41,407 bases of DNA from Pseudolysinimonas yzui (GCF_014653215.1 NZ_BNAI01000011.1:15561-56967), one strand, 5' to 3'; shown: positions 24,559 through 34,209, numbered from the stretch's first letter. The notes: generated from the sequence alone by a model not told the origin. Numbers and translations: made by a program.

Positions 24559-25605
24559 TTAACCGAGAACCCGCGCGACGGCCTCCACGTCGGAGAGGTC
24601 GTTCCACAGGTGGAACGAGGCGCGCAACCGCCCGGCGCGGCCCGAAACCCGGATGCCGGCGTCGATCAGCTTCTTCAGGTCGCCGCCCGAGGCATCCGGC
24701 CAGGTGACGATCGCCTGCCGCTGCGGCGGGATGCCGACCGCCTCGCACAGGGCATCCCCCAGCCCGCTGGTGAACGCCCACACCTCGGCGATGTCGAGTC
24801 CGGCGAACAGCGCGATCGCCGGTTCGGCGCCGATCCACGCCTGCCACGCCGGCGACACGTCGAACCGGCGTGCGTCGGTCGCGAGGTGCATGGCCGGGCC
24901 GTACGTGCTCGTCCAGACGTCGTCGCCCGCGTACCAGCCGGCCTGCAGCGGCGTGAGCAGCGGGTCGAAGCGCTCGCTCAGGGTGAGAAACGCGACGCCG
25001 CGCGGCGAGCACAGCCACTTGTAGGTGTGGCACACGGTGACGTCGAAGAGGCTCGCGTCGACCGGCAGCACGCCCGCCGCCTGCGTCACATCGCAGAACG
25101 TGAAGGCATCGTGCCGTGCGGCGGCCTCGAGGATGCTCGCGGTGTCGGCGACGACCCCGGTCGCCGACTGCACGAGTGAGAACACGACGAGCCAGGTGTC
25201 GTCGGTGATCTGGTCGGCGAGCGCCTCGAGGGGCACCACCCGCACCCGGATGCCCGGGCGCTGCAGAAACGGGAACTCGATCGACGAGAAGTCGCCCTCG
25301 GGAATCAGCACCTCGGCTCCGTCGGGCACCGCAGCCGCGACGAGGGCGGTGAGCACCGACGTCTGCGACCCGATCGCGACGCGTGACGACGGGATGCCGA
25401 CGAGACGTGCGTAGGACTCCCGCGTGCGCGCGATCACCGGGTCGTAGCCCTGCGGGTCGCGGTCGGCCGCCTCCCACGCGTTGAGGTCGGCCCGCATCGC
25501 GGCGACCGCGGAGTTCGGGGGAAGCCCGATCGATGCCACTGCGAGGTACCCCCGCGGTTCCCGGAACTCGTCGATCGCAGCGGCGAGCGCCGCGGAGTGT
25601 GCCAT
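24559..25605 (-). CDS. Class V aminotransferase-family PLP enzyme
   Basis: A 348-residue fold-type I PLP protein. The PLP lysine lies in CHTYKWLCSPRGVAFL and the cofactor-contacting Asp in FTFCDVTQAAGVLPVD. QTSVLTALVAAAVPDGAEVLIPEGDFSSIEFPF corresponds to the cofactor-phosphate region. It resembles the class V group that includes kynureninase-like, isopenicillin-N-epimerase-like and cysteine-desulfurase-like proteins, but lacks the catalytic cysteine loop of desulfurases. The reaction cannot be assigned. ATG 25605 is the start. It precedes nrtR in the same direction, but an 82-base gap with a promoter separates them, so it is not clearly part of the nad operon. Confidence 0.8.
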   Translation of the reverse strand: MAHSAALAAAIDEFREPRGYLAVASIGLPPNSAVAAMRADLNAWEAADRDPQGYDPVIARTRESYARLVGIPSSRVAIGSQTSVLTALVAAAVPDGAEVLIPEGDFSSIEFPFLQRPGIRVRVVPLEALADQITDDTWLVVFSLVQSATGVVADTASILEAAARHDAFTFCDVTQAAGVLPVDASLFDVTVCHTYKWLCSPRGVAFLTLSERFDPLLTPLQAGWYAGDDVWTSTYGPAMHLATDARRFDVSPAWQAWIGAEPAIALFAGLDIAEVWAFTSGLGDALCEAVGIPPQRQAIVTWPDASGGDLKKLIDAGIRVSGRAGRLRASFHLWNDLSDVEAVARVLG

Positions 25606-25666
25606 GGCCCGAGTCTCGTCCGCCCCGATCCCCGCGACAAGAGGCCGCCGTCGTCTTGGCGGACTG

Positions 25667-26437
25667 CTAGGCCTGCGGCGCGTCGACCGCTCCCCCGAAG
25701 CGGCGCGCGCGCCCCGCGTAGATCTCGATCGCGTGCCACAGGTCTTGACGGGTGAAGTCGGGCCAGAGGGTGTCGAGGAAGACCATCTCGGCGTACGCCG
25801 ACTGCCACATCATGAAGTTGCTGGTGCGCTGCTCCCCGGACGACCGCACGAACAGGTCGACATCCGGAAGCTCGGGAACGTACAGGTGCTTCTGCAGCGT
25901 CTTCTCGCTGATGCGATCGGGTTTGATGCGCCCGGCCGCGACATCCGCAGCGATCGCACGCACCGCATCCACCACTTCGACGCGCCCGCCGTAGTTGACG
26001 CACATCGTGAGCGTGAGGGTCGTGTTGCGGGCGGTCAGGCGTTCGGCGACCTCGAGTTCGTCGATCACCGAGCGCCACAGCCGGGGCCGCCGTCCTGCCC
26101 ATTTCACGCGCACGCCCCACTCGTGCAACTGGTCGCGGCGACGGCGGATGACGTCGCGGTTGAAGCCCATCAGAAAGCGCACCTCGTCGGGGCTGCGCGA
26201 CCAGTTCTCGGTCGAGAACGCGTACGCCGACAGGTGGGTGACCCCGATCTGGATGGCGCCGGCCACGACATCCAGCAGGCTCGCCTCGCCGGCCTTGTGC
26301 CCCTCAACCCGCGAGAGCCCGCGCCGGTTCGCCCAGCGCCCGTTGCCATCCATCACCAGCGCGACATGCTTCGGCACCGCGCTCGGGCTCATGGCGGGCG
26401 GTGTGAGCCCGGTCCAATCGATCGCCAAGCCGGTCAC
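25667..26437 (-). CDS. uppS: Isoprenyl transferase (polyprenyl diphosphate synthase)
   Basis: A 256-residue cis-prenyltransferase that extends allylic diphosphates with isopentenyl diphosphate to make the lipid carrier for peptidoglycan and other envelope polymers. The signature [18 protein letters not shown] holds the catalytic D30, [12 protein letters not shown] is the second motif, and [25 protein letters not shown] with the pyrophosphate-binding Arg is the third. The GTG start at 26437 overlaps the recO stop by 4 bases and gives the residues [10 protein letters not shown] that precede the core in related proteins; an internal ATG 45 bases later is a weaker choice. Chain length cannot be read directly. 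Confidence 0.93.
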   Translation of the reverse strand: MTGLAIDWTGLTPPAMSPSAVPKHVALVMDGNGRWANRRGLSRVEGHKAGEASLLDVVAGAIQIGVTHLSAYAFSTENWSRSPDEVRFLMGFNRDVIRRRRDQLHEWGVRVKWAGRRPRLWRSVIDELEVAERLTARNTTLTLTMCVNYGGRVEVVDAVRAIAADVAAGRIKPDRISEKTLQKHLYVPELPDVDLFVRSSGEQRTSNFMMWQSAYAEMVFLDTLWPDFTRQDLWHAIEIYAGRARRFGGAVDAPQA

Positions 26438-27171
26438 GCGATCGTCCGATCGACGTGTTGCAGCGAGCGCAGGCCGCGCTCGAGGTGGAACTGGGTGTAG
26501 GCGGCGACGACACCGGATGCCTGGGCGCGGGTGCGTTCGTCGGCGCCCTCCGCGGTGGGCCAGTCGCCGGCGAGCAGGGCGGCGAGCGTTCCGAGGGTCG
26601 CCGGATCGAGGCGCGGCGACCCGGGTGGGGCGACGGCGTCGCTCACGACCCCGCCGAGCTGCACGACGAACGCCGTGTGGCCCGGACCCGCCTCGCCGGT
26701 GACGGCGCAGTCGACGAACGACGGCGCCCATCCGGCGATCGACAGCGCCCGCAACAGGTAGGAGTCGAGGGTGAGGCCCGCCGAATGCTCGGCCTTCGCG
26801 AGCGAGCGCAGCGCCCCGACGAGCAACAGGTAGTGCTGCAACCCGGCGTCGTGGTCGGTGAGCCGGTCGGCGGCCTCGACCATCGCGGTCGCCGCCGTGA
26901 AGCGCGGGTAGTCGTCGACGATGTCGGCGCCGTACGCCCCGATCGACTCCGCCTGCTGCACGATGTCGAGACTGCGGCCCCTGTAGAGCTGCAGGTCGGC
27001 GACCATGAACGGCTCGAGCCGCGCGCCGAACCGTGACGCCGTGCGCCGCACCCCCTTCGCCACGGCGCGGATCTTGCCGTGCTTGCGGCTGAGCAGCGTC
27101 ACGATGCGGTCGGCTTCGCCCAGCTTGTGGGTGCGCAGCACGACCGCTTCGTCGCGATACGTCTGGCCCAT
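26434..27171 (-). CDS. recO: DNA repair protein RecO
   Basis: A 245-residue mediator of RecF-pathway recombination that anneals single strands and helps load RecA. The N-terminal OB fold is clear: [39 protein letters not shown]. The helical C-domain follows. The zinc finger normally formed by four cysteines is reduced to a single Cys and a His in [12 protein letters not shown], so zinc binding is unlikely. ATG 27171 is the start. The recO-uppS order is conserved in actinobacteria. The gene is divergent from the ECF41 sigma factor with about 40 bases between. Confidence 0.9.
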   Translation of the reverse strand: MGQTYRDEAVVLRTHKLGEADRIVTLLSRKHGKIRAVAKGVRRTASRFGARLEPFMVADLQLYRGRSLDIVQQAESIGAYGADIVDDYPRFTAATAMVEAADRLTDHDAGLQHYLLLVGALRSLAKAEHSAGLTLDSYLLRALSIAGWAPSFVDCAVTGEAGPGHTAFVVQLGGVVSDAVAPPGSPRLDPATLGTLAALLAGDWPTAEGADERTRAQASGVVAAYTQFHLERGLRSLQHVDRTIA

Positions 27172-27211
27172 GGGGATAAGTCTCCCCCGGATGCCCTGGG
27201 AAGATGTGGAC

Positions 27212-28078
27212 GTGACGGTCGCGGTTTTCGAGCAGCAGCGGGGTCGACTGTTCGGCATCGCGTACCGGATGCTCGGCGAAGTCGGTCTCGCCGAAGACGT
27301 CGTGCAGAACGCGTGGCTGCGCTGGGACCGGGCAGACCGGGATGCCGTGGCCGAGCCGGGTGCGTACCTCGCGACCGTCGTGACCCGGCTGGCGATCGCC
27401 GAGCTGACGAGTGCCCGCGCGCGGCGCGAGGTGTACGTCGGCCCGTGGCTGCCCGAGCCGGTCGACACCTCGGGGGATCCGCTGCTCGGCGCGGAACGTG
27501 GCGAGGCGCTGTCGCTCGCCGTCCTGCTGCTGCTCGAGCGGCTCGCCCCTGCGGAACGGGCCGCGTTCGTGTTGCACGAGGCCTTCGACTATCCGCACGC
27601 GCGCGTCGCCGAGGTTCTGGAGACCAGCGAGGCGAACGCCCGGCAGCTGTTCTCGCGGGCGAAGAAGCACCTCGATGCCGGTCGTGCCCGACCCGTCGCT
27701 CCGAACGAACGCGACCGGCTGTTGGGGGCGTTCCTCGCCGCGGCAGGAGCGGGCGACCTCTCCGCGCTCGAGACCGTGCTCGCGGCCGACGTCGTGTCGA
27801 TCTCCGACGGCGGCGGCAAGGTGCTCGCCGCACGCAAGGAGGTCGGCGGTCGCGAACGCGTCGCACACTTCCTGCTCGGCGTGCTCGAGAAGTTCGGCCA
27901 CGGCGTCACGCCGGTGCCCGTCGAGGTCAACGGCGAGCCGGGCGTGCTCGGAGTGCGCGACGGCGCCCCGATGGCGCTGTGGACCGTCGAGGCGGGGGCG
28001 GACGGCATCCATCGCGTCTTCATCGTGCTGAATCCGGCGAAGCTGTCACGTTTCTCGGGGCTGTCCGATCTCAGCTAG
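27212..28078 (+). CDS. ECF41-type RNA polymerase sigma factor
   Basis: A sigma factor of 288 residues from GTG 27212. Region 2 is [33 protein letters not shown], region 4 is [44 protein letters not shown]. The linker holds WLPEP (79-83), and the C-terminal SnoaL-like extension holds DGGGK (199-203) and NGEPG, matching the signature motifs of ECF41 factors, which regulate themselves through this extension instead of an anti-sigma factor. The partner in such systems is an oxidoreductase, epimerase or carboxymuconolactone decarboxylase; an NmrA-like oxidoreductase follows here. GTG 27212 has GGGAAG 8 bases upstream; ATG 27191 in the same frame is an alternative without a clear ribosome binding site. 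Confidence 0.88.
   Translation: MTVAVFEQQRGRLFGIAYRMLGEVGLAEDVVQNAWLRWDRADRDAVAEPGAYLATVVTRLAIAELTSARARREVYVGPWLPEPVDTSGDPLLGAERGEALSLAVLLLLERLAPAERAAFVLHEAFDYPHARVAEVLETSEANARQLFSRAKKHLDAGRARPVAPNERDRLLGAFLAAAGAGDLSALETVLAADVVSISDGGGKVLAARKEVGGRERVAHFLLGVLEKFGHGVTPVPVEVNGEPGVLGVRDGAPMALWTVEAGADGIHRVFIVLNPAKLSRFSGLSDLS
28044..28050 (+). promoter_or_regulatory. Possible ECF41 -35 element
   Basis: TGTCACG occurs at the end of the sigma gene, 52 bases before the oxidoreductase start. ECF41 target promoters are known for a TGTCAC-type -35 box. The expected CGTC-like -10 is not present at the usual spacing, so this is a weak call. Confidence 0.3.
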
Positions 28079-28101
28079 GGAATCCACCTAGAAGGAGAAC
28101 A

Positions 28102-28836
28102 ATGACCACGATCCTCGTCACCGGCGCCACCTCCGGCCCGGGAGCCCCGCTCGTCGAACGGCTCCGCGCCGCCGGCCACGACGTGCGCGCCCTCAGCCGC
28201 GCCCCCGGCGACGGCCGGATCGTCGGCGACCTGGCGACCGGCGCAGGGCTCGACGCCGCGCTCGCCGGGGCCGAGGTCGTCGTGCACCTCGCGACGAACC
28301 GCAGAAAGGACCTGCCCGACACCCAACGACTGCTCGCCGCCGCGCGCTCCGCGGGGGTGACGCACCTCGTGTTCCTGTCGATCGTCGGGGTCGACCGCAT
28401 CCCGTACTTCTACTACCGCGACAAGGTCGCCATCGAGCAGGCGATCGCCGAGTCGGGCATTCCGTTCACGATTCTGCGGGCGACGCAGTTCCACTCGTTC
28501 CCGGGCGAGATCCTCGGGATGCTCGGCGGGCGGCTGTTCCTCGGCGGGCTGAAGATCCAGCCGATCGGGGTGAACGACGTCGCGACCCGGCTCGCCGAAC
28601 TCGCCACCGGCGAACCGGCCGGGCGGGTGCCCGACATCGGGGGCCCGGAGATTCTCGAGACCCGCGACATCCTCGCCCGCCTGCAGGCCGCGGGTCGCGC
28701 GAAGAAGCGGGTGCTGTCGATCCAGTTGCCGGGCACGACGTTCGCGGCGTTCAAGGCCGGGCACCACCTCGCCGGACTCCCCGGCTACGGCACGCAGACC
28801 TTCGACGAGTGGCTCGCGTCGGGAGCCACGAAGTGA
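28102..28836 (+). CDS. NAD(P)-binding NmrA/SDR-like oxidoreductase, ECF41 partner
   Basis: A 244-residue Rossmann-fold protein. The nucleotide motif is ILVTGATSGPGAPLVERL at the N-terminus (TGxxGxxG-like), followed by AEVVVHLATN and THLVFLSIVGVDRIPYFYYRDKVAIEQ, where YYRDK gives a Tyr-x3-Lys pair. This atypical SDR group includes NAD(P)H-quinone reductase-like and NmrA-like proteins. The substrate is unknown. ATG 28102 follows GAAGGAGA with good spacing. It lies 23 bases after the sigma gene and is its likely regulated partner. The stop overlaps the next gene by 4 bases (GTGA). Confidence 0.85.
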   Translation: MTTILVTGATSGPGAPLVERLRAAGHDVRALSRAPGDGRIVGDLATGAGLDAALAGAEVVVHLATNRRKDLPDTQRLLAAARSAGVTHLVFLSIVGVDRIPYFYYRDKVAIEQAIAESGIPFTILRATQFHSFPGEILGMLGGRLFLGGLKIQPIGVNDVATRLAELATGEPAGRVPDIGGPEILETRDILARLQAAGRAKKRVLSIQLPGTTFAAFKAGHHLAGLPGYGTQTFDEWLASGATK

Positions 28837-29270
28837 CGGCGGTGCTGCGGATCGGGCTCGCCGTGCTCGCGGCCTCCGCGGTCGTGATCGGAATCTGGAA
28901 CGCCGTCTGGCCCGAGCACTTCTACGCGAACTTCCCCGGGGTGGCCCTCACCCCGCCGTTCGCCGAGCACTACGCCCGCGACTTCGGCGGAGCGACGATC
29001 GGGATCGGCATCGTGCTGGTCGCGGCGACCCTGTTCCCCCGCACGGTGCTCGTCATCCCGGCCCTGCTCGCGCTGCTCGCCTTCGCCCTGCCGCACGCCT
29101 GGTTCCACCTCCACCATGTCGGCGACGCGACCCCCGAGGTCGCAGTCCTCACCGTCGGGCTCACTCTCGGCCAGCCGGTGCTGGCGCTCGCGCTGCTGGT
29201 GATCGCGACCGTACGCTGGCGCGGCGAGCGACCGCCGCATCGGGAACGGGTGCTACCAATGGAGGCGTGA
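28833..29270 (+). CDS. Small four-helix membrane protein of unknown function
   Basis: A 145-residue integral membrane protein with four hydrophobic segments at about 5-22, 47-64, 68-88 and 105-128. Between the first two lies a short loop with WPEHFYANFPG and HYARDFGG. A histidine cluster, HAWFHLHHVGD, sits around residue 90 between segments three and four and could bind metal. I do not recognise a named family. The GTG start at 28833 overlaps the preceding oxidoreductase gene by 4 bases, and the stop overlaps the TRIC-like gene by 4 bases, so all three are coupled and probably belong to the ECF41 response. Confidence 0.7.
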   Translation: MTAVLRIGLAVLAASAVVIGIWNAVWPEHFYANFPGVALTPPFAEHYARDFGGATIGIGIVLVAATLFPRTVLVIPALLALLAFALPHAWFHLHHVGDATPEVAVLTVGLTLGQPVLALALLVIATVRWRGERPPHRERVLPMEA

Positions 29271-29944
29271 GCGCGTTCGTCATCCCGTTCTGGGCCGACC
29301 TGCTGGCCGTCGGCATCGGGTCCTTGCAGGGTGCGATGTTCGCCGCCCAGTTCCGCGACCGGCGGCTCGACCTGCTCGGGGTGGCGATCATCGGCATCGC
29401 GACCGGCTTCGGCGGCGGAATCATCCGCGACCTGCTGCTCAACGAGGTCCCGAAAGCGCTGCAGAGCAACTGGTACCTGCCGGTCGCGACGGGTGCGGCG
29501 CTCATCGGGATGCTGCTCGAGCGACTCTTCTCGCGACTCTCGAAGGTCATCACGGTGCTCGACGCCCTGACGATCGGGCTGTTCGGCGCGATCGGCACCA
29601 CCGCCGCCCTCTCCGCCGGGTTGCCCGAAGTCCCCGCCGTCTTCGTCGGGGTGCTCGCCGCGGTCGGCGGCTCGATTCTGCGCGACCTGCTGCTCGGGAT
29701 GCCGATCGCCCTCATGCACGTCGGCTCGCTCTACGCGGTCGCCGCGCTCGTCGGGGCGACCACCCTCGTCGTGCTCGTGAACCTCGGCGTCGCCATCCCG
29801 ATCGCCGCGATCGCCGGGGTCGTGCTGACCTTCACGGTGCGGGTGCTCGCCGTGCTGTTCCGGTGGAGCCTCCCCGAGCAACGGCGGCTCGAGCGCATCC
29901 CGCGCCTCACGCGCAAACCGAAGCCGCCGACCGCGGATGCCTGA
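29267..29944 (+). CDS. TRIC-type cation channel family protein (UPF0126/YadS)
   Basis: A 225-residue membrane protein with about seven hydrophobic segments. The two halves carry the repeated family signature: GIATGFGGGIIRDLLLNEVP (about 43-62) and AAVGGSILRDLLLGMPIAL (about 127-145), each with the glycine-rich turn and RDLLL. Prokaryotic TRIC proteins form trimeric monovalent-cation channels. The C-terminus after residue 200 is a basic, Pro-rich cytoplasmic tail. The GTG start at 29267 overlaps the preceding gene, and the end overlaps the methyltransferase gene by 8 bases. Confidence 0.87.
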   Translation: MSAFVIPFWADLLAVGIGSLQGAMFAAQFRDRRLDLLGVAIIGIATGFGGGIIRDLLLNEVPKALQSNWYLPVATGAALIGMLLERLFSRLSKVITVLDALTIGLFGAIGTTAALSAGLPEVPAVFVGVLAAVGGSILRDLLLGMPIALMHVGSLYAVAALVGATTLVVLVNLGVAIPIAAIAGVVLTFTVRVLAVLFRWSLPEQRRLERIPRLTRKPKPPTADA

Positions 29945-30674
29945 CGCCCTCGCCTCCGATCCGCTCATCGGGCGCCTCCGCGAGGTCGGCTGCGTCTTCG
30001 CCGAGGAGGAAGCCGCCGAGATCCGCCGGGTGGTGGGCGACGATGAGCAGCGAGCGGATGCCGTGGTCGCCGCCCGCGGAGCCGGCATCCCCTTGGAACA
30101 CGCCCTGGGTGTCGCGCTCTTCGCCGGCGTCGAGATCGAGGTCGGCCCCGGAGTCTTCGTGCCGCGCGCCCGCGCCGAGGTGCTCGTCGACGCGGCCGTC
30201 GCCGCCCGCCCCGACGCCCGCGTCGTCGTCGACCTCGGCACCGGCTCCGGCGCGATCGCCGCCGCCCTCGCGACCCGCCTCCCCCGCGCCGCGGTATACG
30301 GCGTCGACCTCGACCCGCACGCCCTGGCTTACGCCGTACGCAACGCCGCCCGCCACCACTTCACCGTCCACGAAGGCGACTGGTGGGATGCCCTCCCCCA
30401 CGAGTTACGGGGTCGGGTCGACCTCGCCGTCGCCTACCTCCCCCACGTGCCGACGGCCCGCCTCGCCGACATCCCCGGCGACTACCGCGCCCACGAACCC
30501 GACCTCTCCGTAGCCGGCGGCCCCGACGGCCTCGACCCCCTCCGCCACGTGCTCGCCGACCTCGACGAATGGCTGACTCCCGACGGCGTGCTCGTCACCC
30601 TCGTCGCAGAAGAGCAGCTAGAGACAGCCCGAGCATTGAGCGAGGGCCGCCGACTCACCCTCGTCGTGGGCTGA
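29937..30674 (+). CDS. PrmC/HemK-like methyltransferase with altered active-site motif
   Basis: A 245-residue class I SAM-dependent methyltransferase. Motif I is VVVDLGTGSGAIAAAL, preceded by the HemK-type GVEIEVGPGVFVPRARAEVLV. The motif that marks glutamine-methylating PrmC enzymes (NPPY) is replaced by AYLP in DLAVAYLPHVPTA, while GDYRAHEPDLSVAGGPDGLDPLRHVL matches the following PrmC segment. The substrate is thus uncertain, and methylation of release factors is unlikely. ATG 29937 overlaps the TRIC-like gene by 8 bases. The gene ends just before a very long hairpin shared with the convergent leuA. Confidence 0.82.
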   Translation: MPDALASDPLIGRLREVGCVFAEEEAAEIRRVVGDDEQRADAVVAARGAGIPLEHALGVALFAGVEIEVGPGVFVPRARAEVLVDAAVAARPDARVVVDLGTGSGAIAAALATRLPRAAVYGVDLDPHALAYAVRNAARHHFTVHEGDWWDALPHELRGRVDLAVAYLPHVPTARLADIPGDYRAHEPDLSVAGGPDGLDPLRHVLADLDEWLTPDGVLVTLVAEEQLETARALSEGRRLTLVVG

Positions 30675-30688
30675 GCGACGTGCAACGA

Positions 30689-30769
30689 GCGCGGGGCCGG
30701 ATGCGGTTCGCGAGTCAATCGGGGTAGGGGTCCCCGCTCTTGACTCGCGAACCGCATCCGGCTCCGCGC
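30689..30769. terminator. Very long perfect hairpin between convergent genes
   Basis: Arms 30689-30718 and 30740-30769 pair over 30 positions (29 Watson-Crick and one G-T). The 21-base loop contains a further 5-bp stem (CGGGG at 30720-30724 with CCCCG at 30732-30736). It lies 14 bases after the methyltransferase stop and 7 bases before the leuA stop, so it can serve both strands. There is no T-run, and the length is unusual for a terminator. Confidence 0.75.
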
Positions 30770-30776
30770 CCCCGAG

Positions 30777-32549
<1,773 letters not shown>

Positions 32550-32583
32550 TCAGGTCGTAAGGTCTGTCAGCCGACGACGAACT

Positions 32584-32621
32584 CCGCGACGAGGGAGGCT
32601 AAGAACTAGACCTCGTCGCGG
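32584..32621 (-). promoter_or_regulatory. Attenuator-like hairpin in the leuA leader
   Basis: On the minus strand CCGCGACGAGG (32621-32611) pairs exactly with CCTCGTCGCGG (32594-32584) across a 16-base loop. The 5' arm overlaps codons 10-14 of the leader peptide, so a ribosome stalled on the Leu codons just before it would cover this arm, the geometry of ribosome-mediated attenuation. No T-run follows, so control could be by Rho or by access to the leuA start. Confidence 0.65.
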
Positions 32622-32650
32622 CAGCTAAGAAGGAGCAGGCCGAAACGCAC
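32606..32650 (-). CDS. leuA leader peptide (14 residues, four consecutive Leu)
   Basis: GTG 32650 opens a short frame reading VRFGLLLLSCRDEV followed by TAG 32608-32606. Four consecutive leucine codons (CTG CTC CTT CTT, 32638-32627) lie just before the 5' arm of the hairpin in the leuA leader. A -10-like TACCCT (32662-32657) is 6 bases upstream of the GTG, so the peptide is probably translated from a leaderless transcript. Such leader peptides control leuA in other actinobacteria: shortage of Leu-tRNA stalls the ribosome and changes the downstream RNA fold. The peptide itself has no other expected function. Confidence 0.75.
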   Translation of the reverse strand: MRFGLLLLSCRDEV

Positions 32651-32656
32651 ACATCC

Positions 32657-32662
32657 AGGGTA
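32657..32662 (-). promoter_or_regulatory. leuA leader -10 box
   Basis: TACCCT on the minus strand fits TAnnnT and lies 6 bases before the leader-peptide GTG, placing the transcription start at or next to that codon. Confidence 0.55.
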
Positions 32663-32682
32663 GCACCGGTCGCGCGCGCTAC

Positions 32683-32688
32683 TACAGT
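32683..32688 (+). promoter_or_regulatory. -10-like box upstream of the lipoprotein gene
   Basis: TACAGT fits TAnnnT and lies 31 bases upstream of the TTG start at 32720, leaving room for a short leader that contains the GGAGG ribosome binding site. Confidence 0.4.
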
Positions 32689-32719
32689 GAGCATCGTTCG
32701 CACCCCTTTGGAGGCTCCC

Positions 32720-33427
32720 TTGTCACGCACACCCTTGCTCCGCGCCGCGCTCGTCGCCGCCGTGGGTCTCGGCACCGCTGCCCTGCTCAGCGGATGCTTC
32801 GGACCCGGCCCGGCACCCGCCGAGACGCCCAAACCCACCCCGAACTTCGGGGCCATCGGGGGCGACGAGTCGCCCGTGCCCCTGGAGACCGGCACGCCGA
32901 TCGAGCCCGTCGACCCCGACGACTCGGGCTACACGTCGGTCGTCGACGACCTCGGCGTTCTCACCGTCACCGTTCCCGACGACTGGACCGACGTCAACGG
33001 CCTGCCGTTCACCACCGACGCCGGGCAGGAGTGGGCCTCGATCACCGTCGCGCCCGACATCGACGGATACCTCACCAGCTGGAGCGAGCCCGGGCTCGAG
33101 ATCGCGGCGACCGAGACGTCCGGCGTCGACGACCAGGGTCTGCTCGGACTGCTCGAGTCGATCTCGTCGATCTACGCCGAGTGCGAGACCGTCGTGCAGG
33201 AGGCCTCGCCGTATGACGACGGCTTCTTCGTCGGATTCGAGTCGGCGTGGGAGGGCTGCGGCCGCTCCAACACGTCGGCGTTCGCGATCGTCGGCACGAA
33301 CGCGGCCGGCACCCAGGCGATCTTCGTGCGGGCGCAGATCACGTCGGACCTCGACGCCAACGAGGTCTACCTGCAGGTGGTCAACTCGTTCGACACGACG
33401 CTCGGCCGGTCGGCGCAGTCCAAGTAG
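32720..33427 (+). CDS. Putative lipoprotein of unknown function
   Basis: A protein of 235 residues with a lipoprotein signal: short basic start (SRTPLLRAA), hydrophobic stretch, and the lipobox LLSGC with the modified Cys near residue 25. A Pro/Thr-rich linker follows (GPGPAPAETPKPTPN), then a globular domain with DLGVLTVTVPDDWTDVNG and four further acidic patches, similar in style to actinobacterial secreted proteins that start with a PsbP/LpqN-like strand pair. I cannot name the family. The start is TTG 32720 because GGAGG (32710-32714) precedes it at 5 bases; an in-frame start farther upstream would put 11 residues before the signal. Confidence 0.75.
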   Translation: MSRTPLLRAALVAAVGLGTAALLSGCFGPGPAPAETPKPTPNFGAIGGDESPVPLETGTPIEPVDPDDSGYTSVVDDLGVLTVTVPDDWTDVNGLPFTTDAGQEWASITVAPDIDGYLTSWSEPGLEIAATETSGVDDQGLLGLLESISSIYAECETVVQEASPYDDGFFVGFESAWEGCGRSNTSAFAIVGTNAAGTQAIFVRAQITSDLDANEVYLQVVNSFDTTLGRSAQSK

Positions 33428-33445
33428 TCCGCTTCACCATTGGCG

Positions 33446-33471
33446 ACGGCCGGCCCTTCGGGGTCGGCCGT
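33446..33471. terminator. Hairpin with TTCG tetraloop between convergent genes
   Basis: Arms 33446-33456 and 33461-33471 form an 11-bp stem (one G-T pair) closed by the very stable TTCG loop. It lies 18 bases after the lipoprotein stop and 3 bases before the stop of the convergent gene, so it can serve as a bidirectional terminator. Confidence 0.75.
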
Positions 33472-33474
33472 TCG

Positions 33475-34209
33475 TCATGACGGCGGGAAGTAGCCGAGGT
33501 AGAGGTCGCCCGCCCCGTCGGGGTCGGCGACGTCGAACGGATCGAACTGCATCCACAGCCGACCGCCTCCGGGCAGCCGGAAGTAGCGGTACGACGAAGC
33601 CGTCGACTCCTCGCCGCCTTCCTCGGCCGCCGGACCCTCAGGGGTGTCGGTGGCGGGGGTCTCGGGCCCGGTGGGCTCGTCACCGGCGACCTCGAGCAGC
33701 TCCCGCTCGACCTCGTCGGCGGTCATCACGTAACCGAGAGCCGTCAGCACCGAACTCACCGCCTCGAACTCGGTCTTCGACGACTCGGCGGCATCCAGGT
33801 AGTACGCGACTTCGGTGCCGTCGGGAATCACGAGGGTCGTGCCGCAGGTCGGGATGACGCGCGTCCAGGTGAGCGCCACCGTCGGGAACCCTTCGGGATG
33901 CCGGTACCCGACCGACGTGACCGGCCCGGTTCCGTAGGTCTGCACGATGCGCGGCGACTCGGTCTCGATGAGGCTGTCGATCCACTCGGGGAACTCGTCG
34001 TCGCAGTCGGCGATGTCGACGGTCACCGACTCGGCGGGACCGGTGCTCTCCGTCGCGATCACGGCGTCGAGCGCTGACCGCAGCGTGAGGGCCGCGACGA
34101 CGAGAGCCACCACGAGCGATGCCACCACAACCAAGAGAACGACGCGCCGCCGGGTGAGCGGTGCCGGGGCCGCGTCGGCTTGCGCCCAGGGGGGCGGCTC
34201 GCTCGACAT
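33475..34209 (-). CDS. Membrane-anchored extracytoplasmic protein of unknown function
   Basis: A protein of 244 residues with a short Pro-rich cytoplasmic N-terminus (SSEPPPWAQADAAPAP), one membrane segment at about 24-46 (VVLLVVVASLVVALVVAALTL), and an outside domain. Two cysteines (in VDIADCDDEF and VIPTCGTTLV) could form a disulfide. A Glu/Thr-rich low-complexity stretch (about 185-212) precedes the C-terminal FRLPGGGRLWMQFDPFDV strand pair. No family is recognised. ATG 34209 lies 7 bases after a TAGTGT -10-like box with no Shine-Dalgarno sequence, so it is probably leaderless. It is divergent from the next gene. Confidence 0.7.
   Translation of the reverse strand: MSSEPPPWAQADAAPAPLTRRRVVLLVVVASLVVALVVAALTLRSALDAVIATESTGPAESVTVDIADCDDEFPEWIDSLIETESPRIVQTYGTGPVTSVGYRHPEGFPTVALTWTRVIPTCGTTLVIPDGTEVAYYLDAAESSKTEFEAVSSVLTALGYVMTADEVERELLEVAGDEPTGPETPATDTPEGPAAEEGGEESTASSYRYFRLPGGGRLWMQFDPFDVADPDGAGDLYLGYFPPS

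Noticed and set aside
28044-28070. Complete ECF41 promoter upstream of the oxidoreductase
   Set aside because: TGTCACG is present but the second element at the expected distance is not CGTC-like, so only a weak single-box call is kept.
32599-32655. Alternative leader frames before leuA starting at ATG 32654 or GTG 32652
   Set aside because: These give MCAFRPAPS or VCVSACSFLAAATRSSS, without a Leu run, and their starts lie only 2-4 bases after the -10 box, before any plausible transcription start.
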